DNA from: Novosphingobium sp. ERN07
GTDB taxonomy: Bacteria > Pseudomonadota > Alphaproteobacteria > Sphingomonadales > Sphingomonadaceae
DNA length: 64,000 nucleotides
Direction of reading: 5' to 3'
Assembly: GCF_012641335.1 (NCBI RefSeq)
Contig: NZ_JABAID010000007.1
Location: forward strand, 1 to 64,000
In this document: positions 36,298 through 46,067 of the stretch, piece after piece
How the letters are laid out: every line of letters begins with the position of its first letter
Position numbering within the stretch: the stretch's first letter is position 1
Notes under the pieces: generated by a model
Told to the model about the DNA's origin: nothing
The model's database searches: none
Seen by the model: the letters and a program-made list of their open reading frames with translations, nothing else
Made by a program: the position numbers and the translations under genes

Positions 36298-37541
36298 GCG
36301 AACAGTTCAAGCTGGGTGCCCCGCGCGGTGGGCGTAACAAGGCGGCGCAAATCGGCACGGTCAGTCAGCAGGACTGGCCGCCAATCCTCTGTAATGATGA
36401 ACGGGCGCACCTTGGTAAGCGACACAGTAAGCTTTCCCACATCGGCAAGACGCAAGCGACGCTGGCGGCGCGCGGCGACCAGCGCATTCACGGCCTTTAC
36501 CCCAAGCCCCGGCACACGCAGCAATCGTTCACGCGGGGCGCGGTTCACATCCACCGGGAAATCACCCCGAAAGCGTAATGCCCACGCCAGCTTGGGATCG
36601 ATATCGAGCGGCAGCATCCCGTCATTGCCCGCAGCCTGCTGCACCTCATGCGGGGCATAGCCATAGAAGCGCATCAACCAGTCCGACTGGTAAAGCCGAT
36701 GTTCGCGCATCAGCGGCGGGCGTTTCAGCGGCAGAACGGCGCTTGCATCCGGGATAGGGCTGAATGCAGAGTAGTAGACCCGGCGCAGGCGGAACCGATC
36801 ATAGAGCGTACTGGCGCGGCCAACGATATCGGCGTCGGTCGCCGCATCGGCCCCTACGATCATCTGCGTCGATTGCCCTGCCGGGGCAAACTTGGGTGCG
36901 TGGCGGAAGCGCTTGCGCGCATCCTTTGCCTCGACGATCGCTTCGTTCAACGATCCCATCGCGCCTTCGATCTGCGGGGCGGATTTATCGGGTGCCAGGC
37001 GCGTCAACCCTGCAACGGTTGGCAATTCAACATTGATCGATACACGATCGGCATAAAGGCCTGCCCGTGCTACCAGTTCGGGATCGGCCTCAGGAATGGT
37101 CTTGAGGTGGATATAGCCACGAAAATCGTGCTCTTCTCGCAGGATACGGGCAACTTCGATCAACTGCTCCATCGTGTGGCTGGAACTTTTCACGATGCCC
37201 GACGAAAGGAAAAGCCCCTCGATATAGTTGCGGCGATAGAACGAGAGCGTGAGGTCCACCACTTCCTGCGGGCTGAAGCGCGCGCGACGTACGTTCGAGC
37301 TTTTCCGGTTTATGCAGTAGTGGCAATCGAACACACAGTGGTTGGTCAGCAGGATCTTGAGCAGCGAAATGCAGCGCCCATCGGGCGCGTAAGCATGGCA
37401 GATGCCCATCCCCTCGGTCGAACCGACGCCCTTCCCGCCCTTGCTATTGCGTTTTTCAGTGCCGGATGAGGCGCAGGAAGCGTCGTACTTTGCGGCATCG
37501 GCAAGAATTTCAAGACGTTCGAGAACGGTAAGCTGCGACAT
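36294..37541 (-). CDS. Radical-SAM protein linked to UDG (putative DNA modification/repair)
   Basis: A 415-residue radical-SAM enzyme with the cluster motif C69-x3-C73-x2-C76 (NHCVFDCHYCINRK), and a C-terminal helix-hairpin-helix (LLRVPGLGVKAVNALVAARR) that suggests DNA binding. It matches the family annotated as putative DNA modification/repair radical SAM protein (rSAM_link_UDG), whose members are almost always encoded next to DUF4130/UDG proteins; the reaction is not known. Additional Cys at 48 and 57 (GICHAYAPDGRC) could bind another metal. It is the first gene of the operon; the ATG at 37541 is three bases from an exact SOS box. Confidence 0.92.
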   Translation of the reverse strand: MSQLTVLERLEILADAAKYDASCASSGTEKRNSKGGKGVGSTEGMGICHAYAPDGRCISLLKILLTNHCVFDCHYCINRKSSNVRRARFSPQEVVDLTLSFYRRNYIEGLFLSSGIVKSSSHTMEQLIEVARILREEHDFRGYIHLKTIPEADPELVARAGLYADRVSINVELPTVAGLTRLAPDKSAPQIEGAMGSLNEAIVEAKDARKRFRHAPKFAPAGQSTQMIVGADAATDADIVGRASTLYDRFRLRRVYYSAFSPIPDASAVLPLKRPPLMREHRLYQSDWLMRFYGYAPHEVQQAAGNDGMLPLDIDPKLAWALRFRGDFPVDVNRAPRERLLRVPGLGVKAVNALVAARRQRRLRLADVGKLTVSLTKVRPFIITEDWRPVLLTDRADLRRLVTPTARGTQLELFA

Positions 37542-37543
37542 TT

Positions 37544-37558
37544 GTTCATTATATGTTC
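37544..37558. promoter_or_regulatory. LexA (SOS) operator of the radical-SAM/udgX operon
   Basis: GTTC-ATTATAT-GTTC at 37544-37558 matches the alphaproteobacterial SOS box exactly and has an AT-rich centre as in strong sites. It ends three bases before the radical-SAM start codon on the minus strand and 145 bases before the rightward flavin-type gene at 37703. This would place the repair pair in the LexA regulon. Confidence 0.8.
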
Positions 37559-37702
37559 TTTTTCATGTCTGCGCCAGCCCCAACATTCCGGTCCCCACGC
37601 GCCTGCCCGTTTGTGCATGAGTTTGTGGAAAACATCGGGGGAACCAGCCCTGCCTCGCCCCGTTCATCCGACACGACGAGGATAGAAAGAGGCGATTTTC
37701 CC

Positions 37703-38185
37703 ATGAAATATGACCAAGGCAGCCCCGATGAACTCCGGGAAAAATTCTGGAAGGCAATGTCATCGTCGCCCTACGTGATGCTGCAACTTGACGATGACCC
37801 GGACTCGGCAGCGCCGATGACCGCACAACTCGACGAGGACGCCGATAGTGCGATCTGGTTTTTTACCACCCGCGATAATCGCTTTGCGCAAATGGGCGGC
37901 GCCACCGCAACGTTCGCGTCCAAAGGCCATGACGTTTTTGCACGATTCCACGGTATTCTGGTCGAAGAAACCGACCGAGGACGGCTGGAAAAACAGTGGA
38001 ACAACTTTGTCGAGGCATGGTTTCCCGGCGGACCGGATGCGCCCAACCTGCTGTTCATGCGCATGGATCTTGGCGACGCTTCGATCTGGGCTGGCGAGAT
38101 GGGCATTATCGGCACGGCCAAGATGGCGCTCGGCATGGACGTGACGAACGACGTGAAGGGTGGATTTGCCGAGACAACGCTGTAA
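37703..38185 (+). CDS. Pyridoxamine 5'-phosphate oxidase-family (general stress protein 26-like)
   Basis: A 160-residue split-barrel flavin-binding protein: SSSPYVMLQLDD, AIWFFTTRDNRFAQMGGATA and LEKQWNNFVEAWFPGGPDAP are typical of the general stress protein 26 branch, which binds FMN or F420-like cofactors but whose substrates are mostly unknown. The ATG at 37703 is preceded by AGAAAGAGG at ten bases; the longer frame to 37553 shows no similarity. The SOS box lies upstream, so SOS influence on this gene is possible but less likely than on the leftward operon. A strong terminator follows. Confidence 0.88.
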   Translation: MKYDQGSPDELREKFWKAMSSSPYVMLQLDDDPDSAAPMTAQLDEDADSAIWFFTTRDNRFAQMGGATATFASKGHDVFARFHGILVEETDRGRLEKQWNNFVEAWFPGGPDAPNLLFMRMDLGDASIWAGEMGIIGTAKMALGMDVTNDVKGGFAETTL

Positions 38186-38222
38186 CCGCCACATCCTCTC
38201 TTGCTTGCGAGAGAGGGATATA

Positions 38223-38255
38223 AAAAGGGCCGCTCCTAACGGGGCGGCCCTTTTT
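38223..38255 (+). terminator. Rho-independent terminator after the stress protein gene
   Basis: A GGGCCGCTCC/GGGGCGGCCC stem around TAAC, flanked by A-runs on the left and TTTTT on the right (38223-38255). The flanks make it usable in both directions, so it can also stop the convergent permease transcript. Confidence 0.9.
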
Positions 38256-38275
38256 CTGTTTGCGGCAATGCCAAA

Positions 38276-39793
38276 TCAGTCGATCGGCGGAACCGGCTGC
38301 GGCGGTGCGTCGGCATCAGCCTCGTGCACTTCGACCAAGCCCCTGCCCACATGGCTGCGGCTACGGCTGTAGGCATAGTAGACCACCAGCCCCACGACAG
38401 CCCAAATGACGAAGAGCAACTGGCTCTTCTCATCCAGCTTGTAGAACAGATAGGCGCAGCCGAGGAACGCCAGCGGTGATGTGAGATAGATCGCAGGCGT
38501 GCGGAACGGACGGTGGCGGCCCGGCTCGCGACGGCGGATCACCAGAACCGCGATTGATACCGCTGCAAAAGCGAACAGGGTGCCGGAGTTCGAGATGTTG
38601 GCCAGCAAGCCCACCGGGAAGAACGCTGCAAACAGCGCCACAAACACACCAGTGATGATCGTAATCACATGCGGGGTGTTGTAGCGCGGATGGATCTTGG
38701 AAAACGAGGCCGGAAGCAGGCCATCGCGGCTCATCACGAAGAAGATACGGGTCTGGCCGAACATCATCATCAGGATGACAGAAGGCAGCGCAAGCCCGGC
38801 GGCAAGGCCGACGAGGTTACCGATCTGCGGCCAGCCGATTTCACGCAGCGTCCACGCCAGCGCTTCCTTCGAACAGACCACCGCCTGATCAGCAATTGCC
38901 GCGCACTGTGCGGTCAGTTCGGCACTGCCGGGTTCAAGCCCGATGCCATTCGCCATCTGCGGCTGCGCACCGACCGAACCGATCACGCCTGCCGCCACCA
39001 GCAGATAGAACACAGTGCAGATGGCAAGGCTGCCAATCAGGCCGATTGGCATGTTGCGCTGGGGATTTTTCGTTTCTTCCGCAGCGGTCGAAACAGCATC
39101 GAACCCCACATAGGCGAAGAAAATTGACGCCGCAGCAGCACCTATGCCGCCGAAGCCCAAGGGGGCGAAAGGCTCGAACTTTTCCATGTTCATCACCGGC
39201 AGGGCCAGAATGATGAACAAGGTCAGTGCCGAAACCTTGATCGCCACCAACACCGCGTTGACCGTGGCGCTTTCCTTGGTGCCGATAACCAGCAGCCATG
39301 TGACGAGGCCCGCGATCAGCATGGCCGGAAGATTGACCAGCCCGCCATCATAAGGACCGCGCACCAGCAGATCAGGTATGTCGATGCTGAACGCATTCTC
39401 GATCAGCCCGACGACATAACCAGACCAGCCGACGCTGACCGCCCCTGCCGCCACGGCATATTCGAGGATCAGCGCCCAGCCGACCATCCATGCAATCAAC
39501 TCGCCCATCACGGCATAGCTGTAGGTGTAGGCAGAGCCCGAAACCGGCACCATCGATGCCATTTCGGCGTAACACAGCGCAGCTACGGCGCAGACGAAGC
39601 CGGCGATGATGAAGCTGATCATCATACCCGGCCCCGCTTTCTGCGCGGCTTCGGCGGTCAGCACGAAAATACCGGTGCCGATCACGGCGCCGACACCCAG
39701 CATGGTCAATTGGAAAGCACCGAGCGAGCGATGCAGCGACTTCTTTTCTGCAGTTGCTAGAATGGCGTCGAGCGGTTTGACGCGACCGAACAT
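38276..39793 (-). CDS. Amino acid permease, APC superfamily (cationic amino acid transporter type)
   Basis: A 505-residue membrane protein with about twelve to fourteen helices. The first conserved block LTMLGVGAVIGTGIFVLTAE and PGMMISFIIAGFVCAVAALC carries the G-A-I-G-T-G substrate/ion site of APC carriers; FAYVGFDAVSTAAEETKNPQ is the cation-transporter (CAT) signature. It probably imports amino acids with sodium or protons. The ATG at 39793 follows GGGAGA at six bases; the longer frame adds 32 unconserved residues. Monocistronic, divergent from panB. Confidence 0.92.
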   Translation of the reverse strand: MFGRVKPLDAILATAEKKSLHRSLGAFQLTMLGVGAVIGTGIFVLTAEAAQKAGPGMMISFIIAGFVCAVAALCYAEMASMVPVSGSAYTYSYAVMGELIAWMVGWALILEYAVAAGAVSVGWSGYVVGLIENAFSIDIPDLLVRGPYDGGLVNLPAMLIAGLVTWLLVIGTKESATVNAVLVAIKVSALTLFIILALPVMNMEKFEPFAPLGFGGIGAAAASIFFAYVGFDAVSTAAEETKNPQRNMPIGLIGSLAICTVFYLLVAAGVIGSVGAQPQMANGIGLEPGSAELTAQCAAIADQAVVCSKEALAWTLREIGWPQIGNLVGLAAGLALPSVILMMMFGQTRIFFVMSRDGLLPASFSKIHPRYNTPHVITIITGVFVALFAAFFPVGLLANISNSGTLFAFAAVSIAVLVIRRREPGRHRPFRTPAIYLTSPLAFLGCAYLFYKLDEKSQLLFVIWAVVGLVVYYAYSRSRSHVGRGLVEVHEADADAPPQPVPPID

Positions 39794-39999
39794 GAAATTC
39801 TCCCGCCTTGGTCCGGCACCACACCTGAAACGGTTGCGCCCGAAACCAGCTAATGGCGGCGAAGCTAGCGGGAACAACCCTGCGCGCAAGCCATTTTTCC
39901 CCAGCCTTGCATCAAAGGCGCAGCGGCCTTGCGGGTTTGCACCGAGCCATTAGAAGCAGGTGCCCGCCAAAGTGCCTTGACTGAAAGGATGCGCCTTAG

Positions 40000-40869
40000 A
40001 TGTCTACGACCTTCCAGCTCGACACCGCGACCAGCCGCGCCAACCCTACGCCCGCCCCGATGAAGCGCCTGACGGTCCCCGCAATCCGCCAGCGCAAGAA
40101 GGACGGCGTAACCGCGCAGCCGGTAGTGATGCTCACCGCTTATACCGCGCGGCAGGCGCAACTGCTCGATGCCCATTGCGATCTGCTGCTGGTGGGAGAT
40201 TCGCTTGGACAGGTGATCTATGGCCTGCCCTCATCCGTTCCGGTCACGCTCGACATGATGGCCGCGCACGGCGCAGCGGTGGTGCGCGGGTCGTATCACG
40301 CGGCTGTTGTGGTCGATATGCCATTCGGTTCTTATGAAGCATCGCCCGTGCAAGCCTTCGAAAACGCTGCTCGCCTGCTCAAGGAAACAGGCTGCGCGGC
40401 AGTAAAGCTCGAAGGCGGCGAGGCGATGGCTGAAACGGTCGCTTTCCTCACCGCACGCGGCATCCCGGTGATGGGCCATGTCGGCCTTACCCCGCAGGCG
40501 GTCAACGTGCTTGGCGGCTACAACGCACGCGGCCGCAGCGAAGCGGAAGCCGCCAAGATCGTGGGCGATGCCAAGTCGCTTGCCGACGCAGGCGCATTCG
40601 CCATCGTAATCGAAGGCGTCGTCGAACCTATCGCCGTGGCCATAACGCAGGCCGTCCCCTGCCCCACCATCGGTATTGGCGCTTCGGCGCAGTGCGATGG
40701 ACAGGTGCTGGTCACTGAAGACATGCTCGGCATGTTCGAGCGCGTGCCCCGTTTTGTGAAAATCTACGAAAACATCGCAGATACCATCTCCGACGCAGCA
40801 GCGCGTTATGCGCAGGAAGTGCGCGACCGCAGCTTCCCCGGCATTGAACAGACCTACCAACCCAAGTAA
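40000..40869 (+). CDS. panB: 3-methyl-2-oxobutanoate hydroxymethyltransferase
   Basis: A 289-residue enzyme making ketopantoate for coenzyme A synthesis. Conserved parts: [31 protein letters not shown] (metal-binding Asp), [38 protein letters not shown] and [15 protein letters not shown]. panC is not adjacent. Twenty-six bases separate it from the DUF475 gene on the same strand. Confidence 0.97.
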   Translation: MSTTFQLDTATSRANPTPAPMKRLTVPAIRQRKKDGVTAQPVVMLTAYTARQAQLLDAHCDLLLVGDSLGQVIYGLPSSVPVTLDMMAAHGAAVVRGSYHAAVVVDMPFGSYEASPVQAFENAARLLKETGCAAVKLEGGEAMAETVAFLTARGIPVMGHVGLTPQAVNVLGGYNARGRSEAEAAKIVGDAKSLADAGAFAIVIEGVVEPIAVAITQAVPCPTIGIGASAQCDGQVLVTEDMLGMFERVPRFVKIYENIADTISDAAARYAQEVRDRSFPGIEQTYQPK

Positions 40870-40895
40870 GCGCTGCTGCTTCAAACACGGGGAAT

Positions 40896-41969
40896 TTGAA
40901 CTTGCTGCGCTTCTACAAGGGATCGATCCTTTTCACGCTGATCTGCCTCGCGCTCGCGGTGGCCTATGGTTGGATGCAGACCGGCACGGCAGGTGGCACG
41001 ATGTCGCTGCTGTGGATTGTCTTCGTGCTGTCGATCCTCGAAATATCCCTGTCGTTCGACAACGCGGTGGTCAATGCCGCCGTGCTGGAGGAGATGGACG
41101 AAGTTTGGCAGAAGCGCTTCCTGACTTGGGGCATGATCATTGCCGTGTTCGGGATGCGCATCATCTTTCCGCTGGCCATCGTGGCCATTGCGGCGGGGCT
41201 TGGCCCGGTCGAAGCGCTCAACCTATCGCTCAACGATCCCAAGCGTTATGAGGAAATCGTCAGCAGCGCACATGTCGGCATCGCCGGCTTTGGCGGTGCG
41301 TTCCTTGCGATGGTCGGCCTTTCGTTCTTTTTCGATGGCGAAAAGGAAGTCCACTGGATCAAATGGGTGGAAGAGAAGCTGGCGCTCGTTTCCAACATCA
41401 AGGCCGCCGAAATCGCGCTGCTCCTGCTGGCGATCTACGGCATCTCACTGCTGCTGTCAGAGGCTGACGCGCTGACCTTCATGGTATCGGGCGTGCTTGG
41501 CCTTGTCACTTTCATCGCGGTCGAAGCGCTCGGCACGATCCTTGAAATGCGCGACGAAGCGCAGAAGGCGGCGGGACTTGTCGTCCGCTCCGGCCTTGGC
41601 GGGTTCCTCTACCTCAACGTGTTGGACGCATCGTTCAGCTTCGATGGCGTTATCGGTGCGTTCGCCCTGTCGAACAACATGGTGATCATCGCGCTCGGCC
41701 TGTCCATCGGCGCAATGTTCGTCCGTTCGATGACGATCATGCTGGTCAAGAAGGGCACGCTTTCGGAATACCGCTTCCTTGAACATGGCGCGTTCTGGGC
41801 GATCATAGCTCTCGGCGCGATCATGTTGCTGTCGGCAAAGTTCCACATCCCCGAAACGGTGACCGGCCTGATCGGCGCGGCCCTTATCGGCATTTCGCTG
41901 TGGTGGTCGGTCCGCCACAAGCGCAAGTACCCGGACGGCGAACTTGACGCTGCCGTCCGGGCAGACTGA
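40896..41969 (+). CDS. DUF475 (TerC-like) membrane protein
   Basis: A 357-residue polytopic membrane protein with about nine helices. SILEISLSFDNAVVNAAVLE and NVLDASFSFDGVIGAFALSN are the two TerC-type acidic membrane motifs (E/D in FDN and FDG) thought to bind metal ions. Members of the TerC superfamily export Mn or assist membrane-protein metalation. It starts with TTG at 40896 after CGGGGA; no closer ATG exists. A 9-bp stem (41931-41939 with 41952-41960) lies in its last codons and may help termination before the convergent CoA-transferase gene. Confidence 0.88.
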   Translation: MNLLRFYKGSILFTLICLALAVAYGWMQTGTAGGTMSLLWIVFVLSILEISLSFDNAVVNAAVLEEMDEVWQKRFLTWGMIIAVFGMRIIFPLAIVAIAAGLGPVEALNLSLNDPKRYEEIVSSAHVGIAGFGGAFLAMVGLSFFFDGEKEVHWIKWVEEKLALVSNIKAAEIALLLLAIYGISLLLSEADALTFMVSGVLGLVTFIAVEALGTILEMRDEAQKAAGLVVRSGLGGFLYLNVLDASFSFDGVIGAFALSNNMVIIALGLSIGAMFVRSMTIMLVKKGTLSEYRFLEHGAFWAIIALGAIMLLSAKFHIPETVTGLIGAALIGISLWWSVRHKRKYPDGELDAAVRAD

Positions 41970-41971
41970 AG

Positions 41972-43039
41972 TCAGTCCACGCTGCGCCCTGCCAGCAAAG
42001 GCTTGGGCGCGGGCGTTCCCATAAAACGCGGCGCGGGCGCGGGCATGACCATGCCCTGATCTTCCACAAACGTCCCACGCTGCGCATTGTGCGGATGCTG
42101 AGGCGCTTCACGCAGGCTCAGCACCGGGGCAAAACAGATATCGGTGCCGTCCATGATTGCGCACCATTCGTCGCGCGTCTTCATCAGGAACAGCGCGGTC
42201 AGCCGCTCCTTCAGCTTCGGCCAGACGCGCGGGTCCATCTGCGGGGCGAAATCGGGATCGTTGGTCAACCCGGTCTTTTCCAGCAGTAGCGCATAGAACT
42301 GCGGTTCGATGGAACCGATGGACACCCATTTGCCGTCGCTGGTTTCATACGTGTCATAGAAGTGCGCGCCGCCATCCAGCAGGTTCACCCCGCGCTCGTC
42401 CTTCCACCGACCGTTGCCCAAGAACGTGTAGGTCATGGCCGAAAGGATCGCCGCGCCATCAACCATCGCGCAATCGACGACCTGCCCCTTGCCGCTGCGC
42501 TGCGCTGAAAAGACCGCAGCCATCACGCCGAATGCCATCAGCATCCCGCCGCCACCGAAATCGCCAACGAGGTTTACCGGAAACTGGGGCTTGCCCCCCG
42601 CCTGACCAAAGCTGTGCAAAGCGCCCGCCAACGCAATGTAATTGATATCGTGCCCTGCCAGCGGAGCCATCGGGCCGTCCTGCCCCCAGCCGGTCATACG
42701 CCCATAAACCAGCTTGGGATTATCGGCCAGCAGCACGTCAGGCCCCAGTCCCAGCCGCTCCATCACGCCGGGGCGATAGCCTTCGACAATCGCATCGGCC
42801 TGTTTCACCAGATCGCGGATCTGCGCGATAGCCGCCGGGTCTTTCAGATCGAGTTCGATGCGTTCGCGATTGCGGTTCAGAATATCGCGCTGGCCTTCGT
42901 CGCCCACGCGCGCGCCCTTTGCCGGACGGTCGATACGGATCACCCGCGCGCCATGATCGGCCAGCATCATGCAGGCAAAAGGCCCCGGCCCGATTCCGGC
43001 AAATTCGAGTACGGTCAACCCTTCCAGCGCGCCAGCCAT
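41972..43039 (-). CDS. CaiB/BaiF CoA-transferase family (alpha-methylacyl-CoA racemase-like)
   Basis: A 355-residue class III enzyme. GRMTGWGQDGPMAPLAGHDI contains H130, and NLVGDFGGGGM contains D160; both match the catalytic His/Asp pair of alpha-methylacyl-CoA racemases, favouring a racemase over a transferase. Substrates would be branched acyl-CoA esters, for example from lipid or bile-acid degradation. The ATG at 43039 is the conserved start (MAGALEGLTVLEFAGIGPGP). It is monocistronic; its stop is two bases from the convergent DUF475 stop. Confidence 0.9.
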   Translation of the reverse strand: MAGALEGLTVLEFAGIGPGPFACMMLADHGARVIRIDRPAKGARVGDEGQRDILNRNRERIELDLKDPAAIAQIRDLVKQADAIVEGYRPGVMERLGLGPDVLLADNPKLVYGRMTGWGQDGPMAPLAGHDINYIALAGALHSFGQAGGKPQFPVNLVGDFGGGGMLMAFGVMAAVFSAQRSGKGQVVDCAMVDGAAILSAMTYTFLGNGRWKDERGVNLLDGGAHFYDTYETSDGKWVSIGSIEPQFYALLLEKTGLTNDPDFAPQMDPRVWPKLKERLTALFLMKTRDEWCAIMDGTDICFAPVLSLREAPQHPHNAQRGTFVEDQGMVMPAPAPRFMGTPAPKPLLAGRSVD

Positions 43040-43111
43040 CGCTCACTCCCATTTTTAATCGCTCGATTGAATTGGGAGTAATAGCGGGATCAAACGCTGT
43101 CGAGCGCAAAA

Positions 43112-44710
43112 CTATGACGGATTGCGAAGCCCGCGCGCCACTAGCACTACTTCGATCCGCTCGACTCCGGCCATGTTACCCACCGCCGCGCGTCCGTTCG
43201 ACAAGAGCTTCAAAGCCTGCGGGCTTCCAGGGTTCTGCCGCAGATAACGCGCAGCCACCGCATTGGCATCAGCATCCCGGCCCAGCAGGCGCATGGCATG
43301 ATCGATGCGTTGCAAAGTCGGCAGGTTGAAGCGGATCAGCGCCGCGCGGCCATACTGGTCCAGCGCACCCAGCGCATCATTGGCGATCAGCCGCGCATCG
43401 CCCGCCAGCAACCACGCTTCGGCAGCCCCCGGATTGGCCAGTTTCAACCGGTCGGCCACGGCAATTGCCTGCCCATCGTCGCCGGCCTCGATCAGACCAC
43501 GGATATAGGGCACGGCATTGCTCGCCAGATTGGGCGCGTCGGTATAGCCTATGGCCAACACACCCAGCGGTTGCCCGGCGGGAAGAAACGCCGATGGTTT
43601 CTGCCCATCTTCTTCTGCCCGCTCGAACATTGCGGCCGCTTCTGCCTTGCGTCCTTGCGCTTTCAAGGCTTCGCCCGTCAGTTGCAAAAGATAGGGCGGC
43701 GCCAGTTCGAGATTGGGCCACCCCCCTGCCGCCTGCACGGCTTGCGCATCCAGCTTGCGGCTGCGCAGTGCGCGCACCAGCATCATGCGTGCCTGCAAAT
43801 TATCGGGCTGCAAGCGCACCAGCCGGTCGAAATGCTCGACGGCAAGATTGGTGTTCCCTGCGCGGTATTCCAGAATACCGTTCAGCATGATCGCGGCGGG
43901 CATATCCCGCAGCGCGCCACCTGCCTGCAACAGGATCTTGCGCGCCAGTGTAGTCTGCCCCGCACGCGCCGCCAGCACGGCTTGCAGATAGAGCGCACGC
44001 ACATTGCCCGGATCGACCTTCACCAGCTTGCGACAAACGATCAGCATGGCGCGATACTGCCCCAGATCGCCCAGCGTCGCTGCATATTCGCCCAGCAATC
44101 CCGGATCGTTGGGCGCAATGCGCAAGCCCGCTTCGAACCACGGCAGCGCAGATTGCAGGCCAAATTGTTCGCGGATCAACAGCCCGCGCAGTTCCAGCGC
44201 ACGCGGGTCTTTCGGTGCCAGCCTTACCGCGCGCTCCGCCGCTTCGATGGCTTGTGCGTGTTCGCCGCCGATAAAGCGCAATCGACCGATATCGGTCCAC
44301 AACGAAGCATCGTTCCGGTTGAGCCGAAAGGATTGGTCAAAGGCTTGGCCCGCTTCGGGCAGGCGGCCTTCGGCCATTTCCAGCCGCCCACGCATCTGCC
44401 AGCCCCGCGCCGCGCTTTCCGGCGTAAAATCCCCGCCATACAACACCTCGCGCGCCTCGCGCCGGTTACCTTGGAGCAGCAGAGCCTCGCCCAGTTCGGC
44501 GCGCGCGACATCCGCATCCAGTCCGCGTTGCAACGCCAGCCGCAGCGGCACTTCGGCGGCGATGCCATCGCCCTTGGCCAGTGCCGCGCGGGCCTTGACG
44601 AGTGCATCTGGTGGCGCGTCGCCCCGCACCGGCCCTGCGGCCAGCACGAGGACAGCGCAGACCGCTGCAAAGGCCCTAGCTCTGGAGATCGTACTGCTTG
44701 AGCAGGTCAT
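43112..44710 (-). CDS. prsT: PEP-CTERM/XrtA-system TPR protein (PrsT-like)
   Basis: A 532-residue secreted or periplasmic repeat protein: signal peptide at about 1-30 (AFAAVCAVLVLAAGPVRGDA), then continuous TPR-like helix pairs (LRLALQRGLDADVARAELGE, DPRALELRGLLIREQFGLQS, GNTNLAVEHFDRLVRLQPDN). It matches the PrsT role of the exosortase-linked polysaccharide loci. I chose the ATG at 44710, which gives a normal signal peptide and overlaps the prsR end by 35 bases; the upstream frame lies inside prsR. Last gene of the prsK-prsR-prsT run. Confidence 0.82.
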   Translation of the reverse strand: MTCSSSTISRARAFAAVCAVLVLAAGPVRGDAPPDALVKARAALAKGDGIAAEVPLRLALQRGLDADVARAELGEALLLQGNRREAREVLYGGDFTPESAARGWQMRGRLEMAEGRLPEAGQAFDQSFRLNRNDASLWTDIGRLRFIGGEHAQAIEAAERAVRLAPKDPRALELRGLLIREQFGLQSALPWFEAGLRIAPNDPGLLGEYAATLGDLGQYRAMLIVCRKLVKVDPGNVRALYLQAVLAARAGQTTLARKILLQAGGALRDMPAAIMLNGILEYRAGNTNLAVEHFDRLVRLQPDNLQARMMLVRALRSRKLDAQAVQAAGGWPNLELAPPYLLQLTGEALKAQGRKAEAAAMFERAEEDGQKPSAFLPAGQPLGVLAIGYTDAPNLASNAVPYIRGLIEAGDDGQAIAVADRLKLANPGAAEAWLLAGDARLIANDALGALDQYGRAALIRFNLPTLQRIDHAMRLLGRDADANAVAARYLRQNPGSPQALKLLSNGRAAVGNMAGVERIEVVLVARGLRNPS

Positions 44711-46067
44711 ACAACGTCGGACGGCTGATGCCGAGCAGGCGCGCGGTGCTGGAAATGTTGCCCTCGCTGCGGGCAAGCGCATGGCGGATAATCTTGCGGT
44801 CGGTTGCCTCACGCGCCGTTTTCAGGTTGAGCGGCGATGCATCCTCCCCGCCGCTTCCCGGCAGATCAAGATCGGCTGCCGTCACCAGCTTGCCATCGGC
44901 CATGATCACCGCACGCTTCATGCGGTTTTCAAGCTCGCGCACGTTGCCCGGCCAGTTCCAGCCATCGATTGCCGCCAGCGCGTCGGGTGCCAGCCCCTTC
45001 ACCTGCGGGTTCATTTCCTTGGCAAAGCGCATCAGAAACGTCTTGGCGAGCAGCGTGGCATCGCCGGGACGTTCGGCCAGCCCCGGAATGCGCACCACGA
45101 TTTCGGCCAGACGGTAGAACAGATCTTCGCGAAACCGCCCGTCGGCGATCATCGCCTCAAGGTTCTGGTGCGTGGCGCAGACGATGCGCGTATCGACTTC
45201 AATGGACTTACGCCCACCGATACGTTCGATCGTGCGCTCCTGCAAAAACCGCAGCAGCTTTACCTGCAACTGCAGCGGAATATCGCCCACTTCGTCAAGG
45301 AACAGCGTGCCTCCGCTGGCCAGTTCGATCTTGCCTTCGGTGGTCTTCACCGCGCCGGTGAACGCGCCCTTTTCATGCCCGAACAGCTCGCTTTCCAGCA
45401 GGTTTTCCGGGATTGCCGCGCAGTTGATCGCAATGAACGATCCGCTGGCCCGGCCCGAAGCATCATGCAGGCCCTTTGCCAGCAGTTCCTTGCCTGTGCC
45501 GCTTGCGCCCAACAGCATCACCGATACGTTGGTATTTGCCACGCGCTCGATAGTGCGGGCCACCTTGATCATCTCGGGCGCGGCGGTGATCATCCGGCCC
45601 AGAACCTTGTTGTCCGATGTCGCGCGGGTGGCAAGATTGCGGTTCTCCGCCTCGATCCGCGAAAGGTGCAGCGCACGCCGCACGATCAGGCCGAGCGCAT
45701 CGATGTCCACCGGTTTCTGGTAGAAATCGTAAGCGCCCTTCTCGATGGCCTTCAGCGCGGATTCGCGCGCACCGTGCCCGCTGGCAACGATGACTTTCGT
45801 CTCCGGCCGCAGTGCCATGATCTCGTCCAGCACGGCAAAACCCTCGGTCGTGCCATCAGGATCAGGCGGCAGGCCAAGGTCGAGCGTGACGACCGAAGGT
45901 TCTTCCGACCGCAGCAGGGTCAGCGCGGTCGCGCGGTCGCCCGCGATAAACACGTCAAAGTCCTCATACGACCACTTGAGCTGCGCCTGCAGGCCCGGAT
46001 CGTCCTCGACGATCAGCAGCACCGGGCGCTGGCCGGGCCGCTTGGAGGGCTGGGAATCACTCATCAT
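44676..46067 (-). CDS. prsR: PEP-CTERM-box response regulator, sigma54-dependent (PrsR)
   Basis: A 463-residue NtrC-type activator. The receiver domain (15-130) has the acceptor D63 (VVTLDLGLPP) and K (YQKPVD). The AAA+ domain has Walker A GASGTGKELLAKGL, the sigma54-contacting GAFTGA loop (FGHEKGAFTGAV) and GGTLFLDEVGDIPLQLQ. The C-terminal Fis-like helix ends SSTARLLGISRPTLYDLLKQ. It should activate sigma54 promoters of PEP-CTERM/exopolysaccharide genes on phosphorylation by PrsK. Its ATG overlaps the prsK TGA. No sigma54 promoter was found in this block itself, so targets lie elsewhere. Confidence 0.93.
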   Translation of the reverse strand: MMSDSQPSKRPGQRPVLLIVEDDPGLQAQLKWSYEDFDVFIAGDRATALTLLRSEEPSVVTLDLGLPPDPDGTTEGFAVLDEIMALRPETKVIVASGHGARESALKAIEKGAYDFYQKPVDIDALGLIVRRALHLSRIEAENRNLATRATSDNKVLGRMITAAPEMIKVARTIERVANTNVSVMLLGASGTGKELLAKGLHDASGRASGSFIAINCAAIPENLLESELFGHEKGAFTGAVKTTEGKIELASGGTLFLDEVGDIPLQLQVKLLRFLQERTIERIGGRKSIEVDTRIVCATHQNLEAMIADGRFREDLFYRLAEIVVRIPGLAERPGDATLLAKTFLMRFAKEMNPQVKGLAPDALAAIDGWNWPGNVRELENRMKRAVIMADGKLVTAADLDLPGSGGEDASPLNLKTAREATDRKIIRHALARSEGNISSTARLLGISRPTLYDLLKQYDLQS

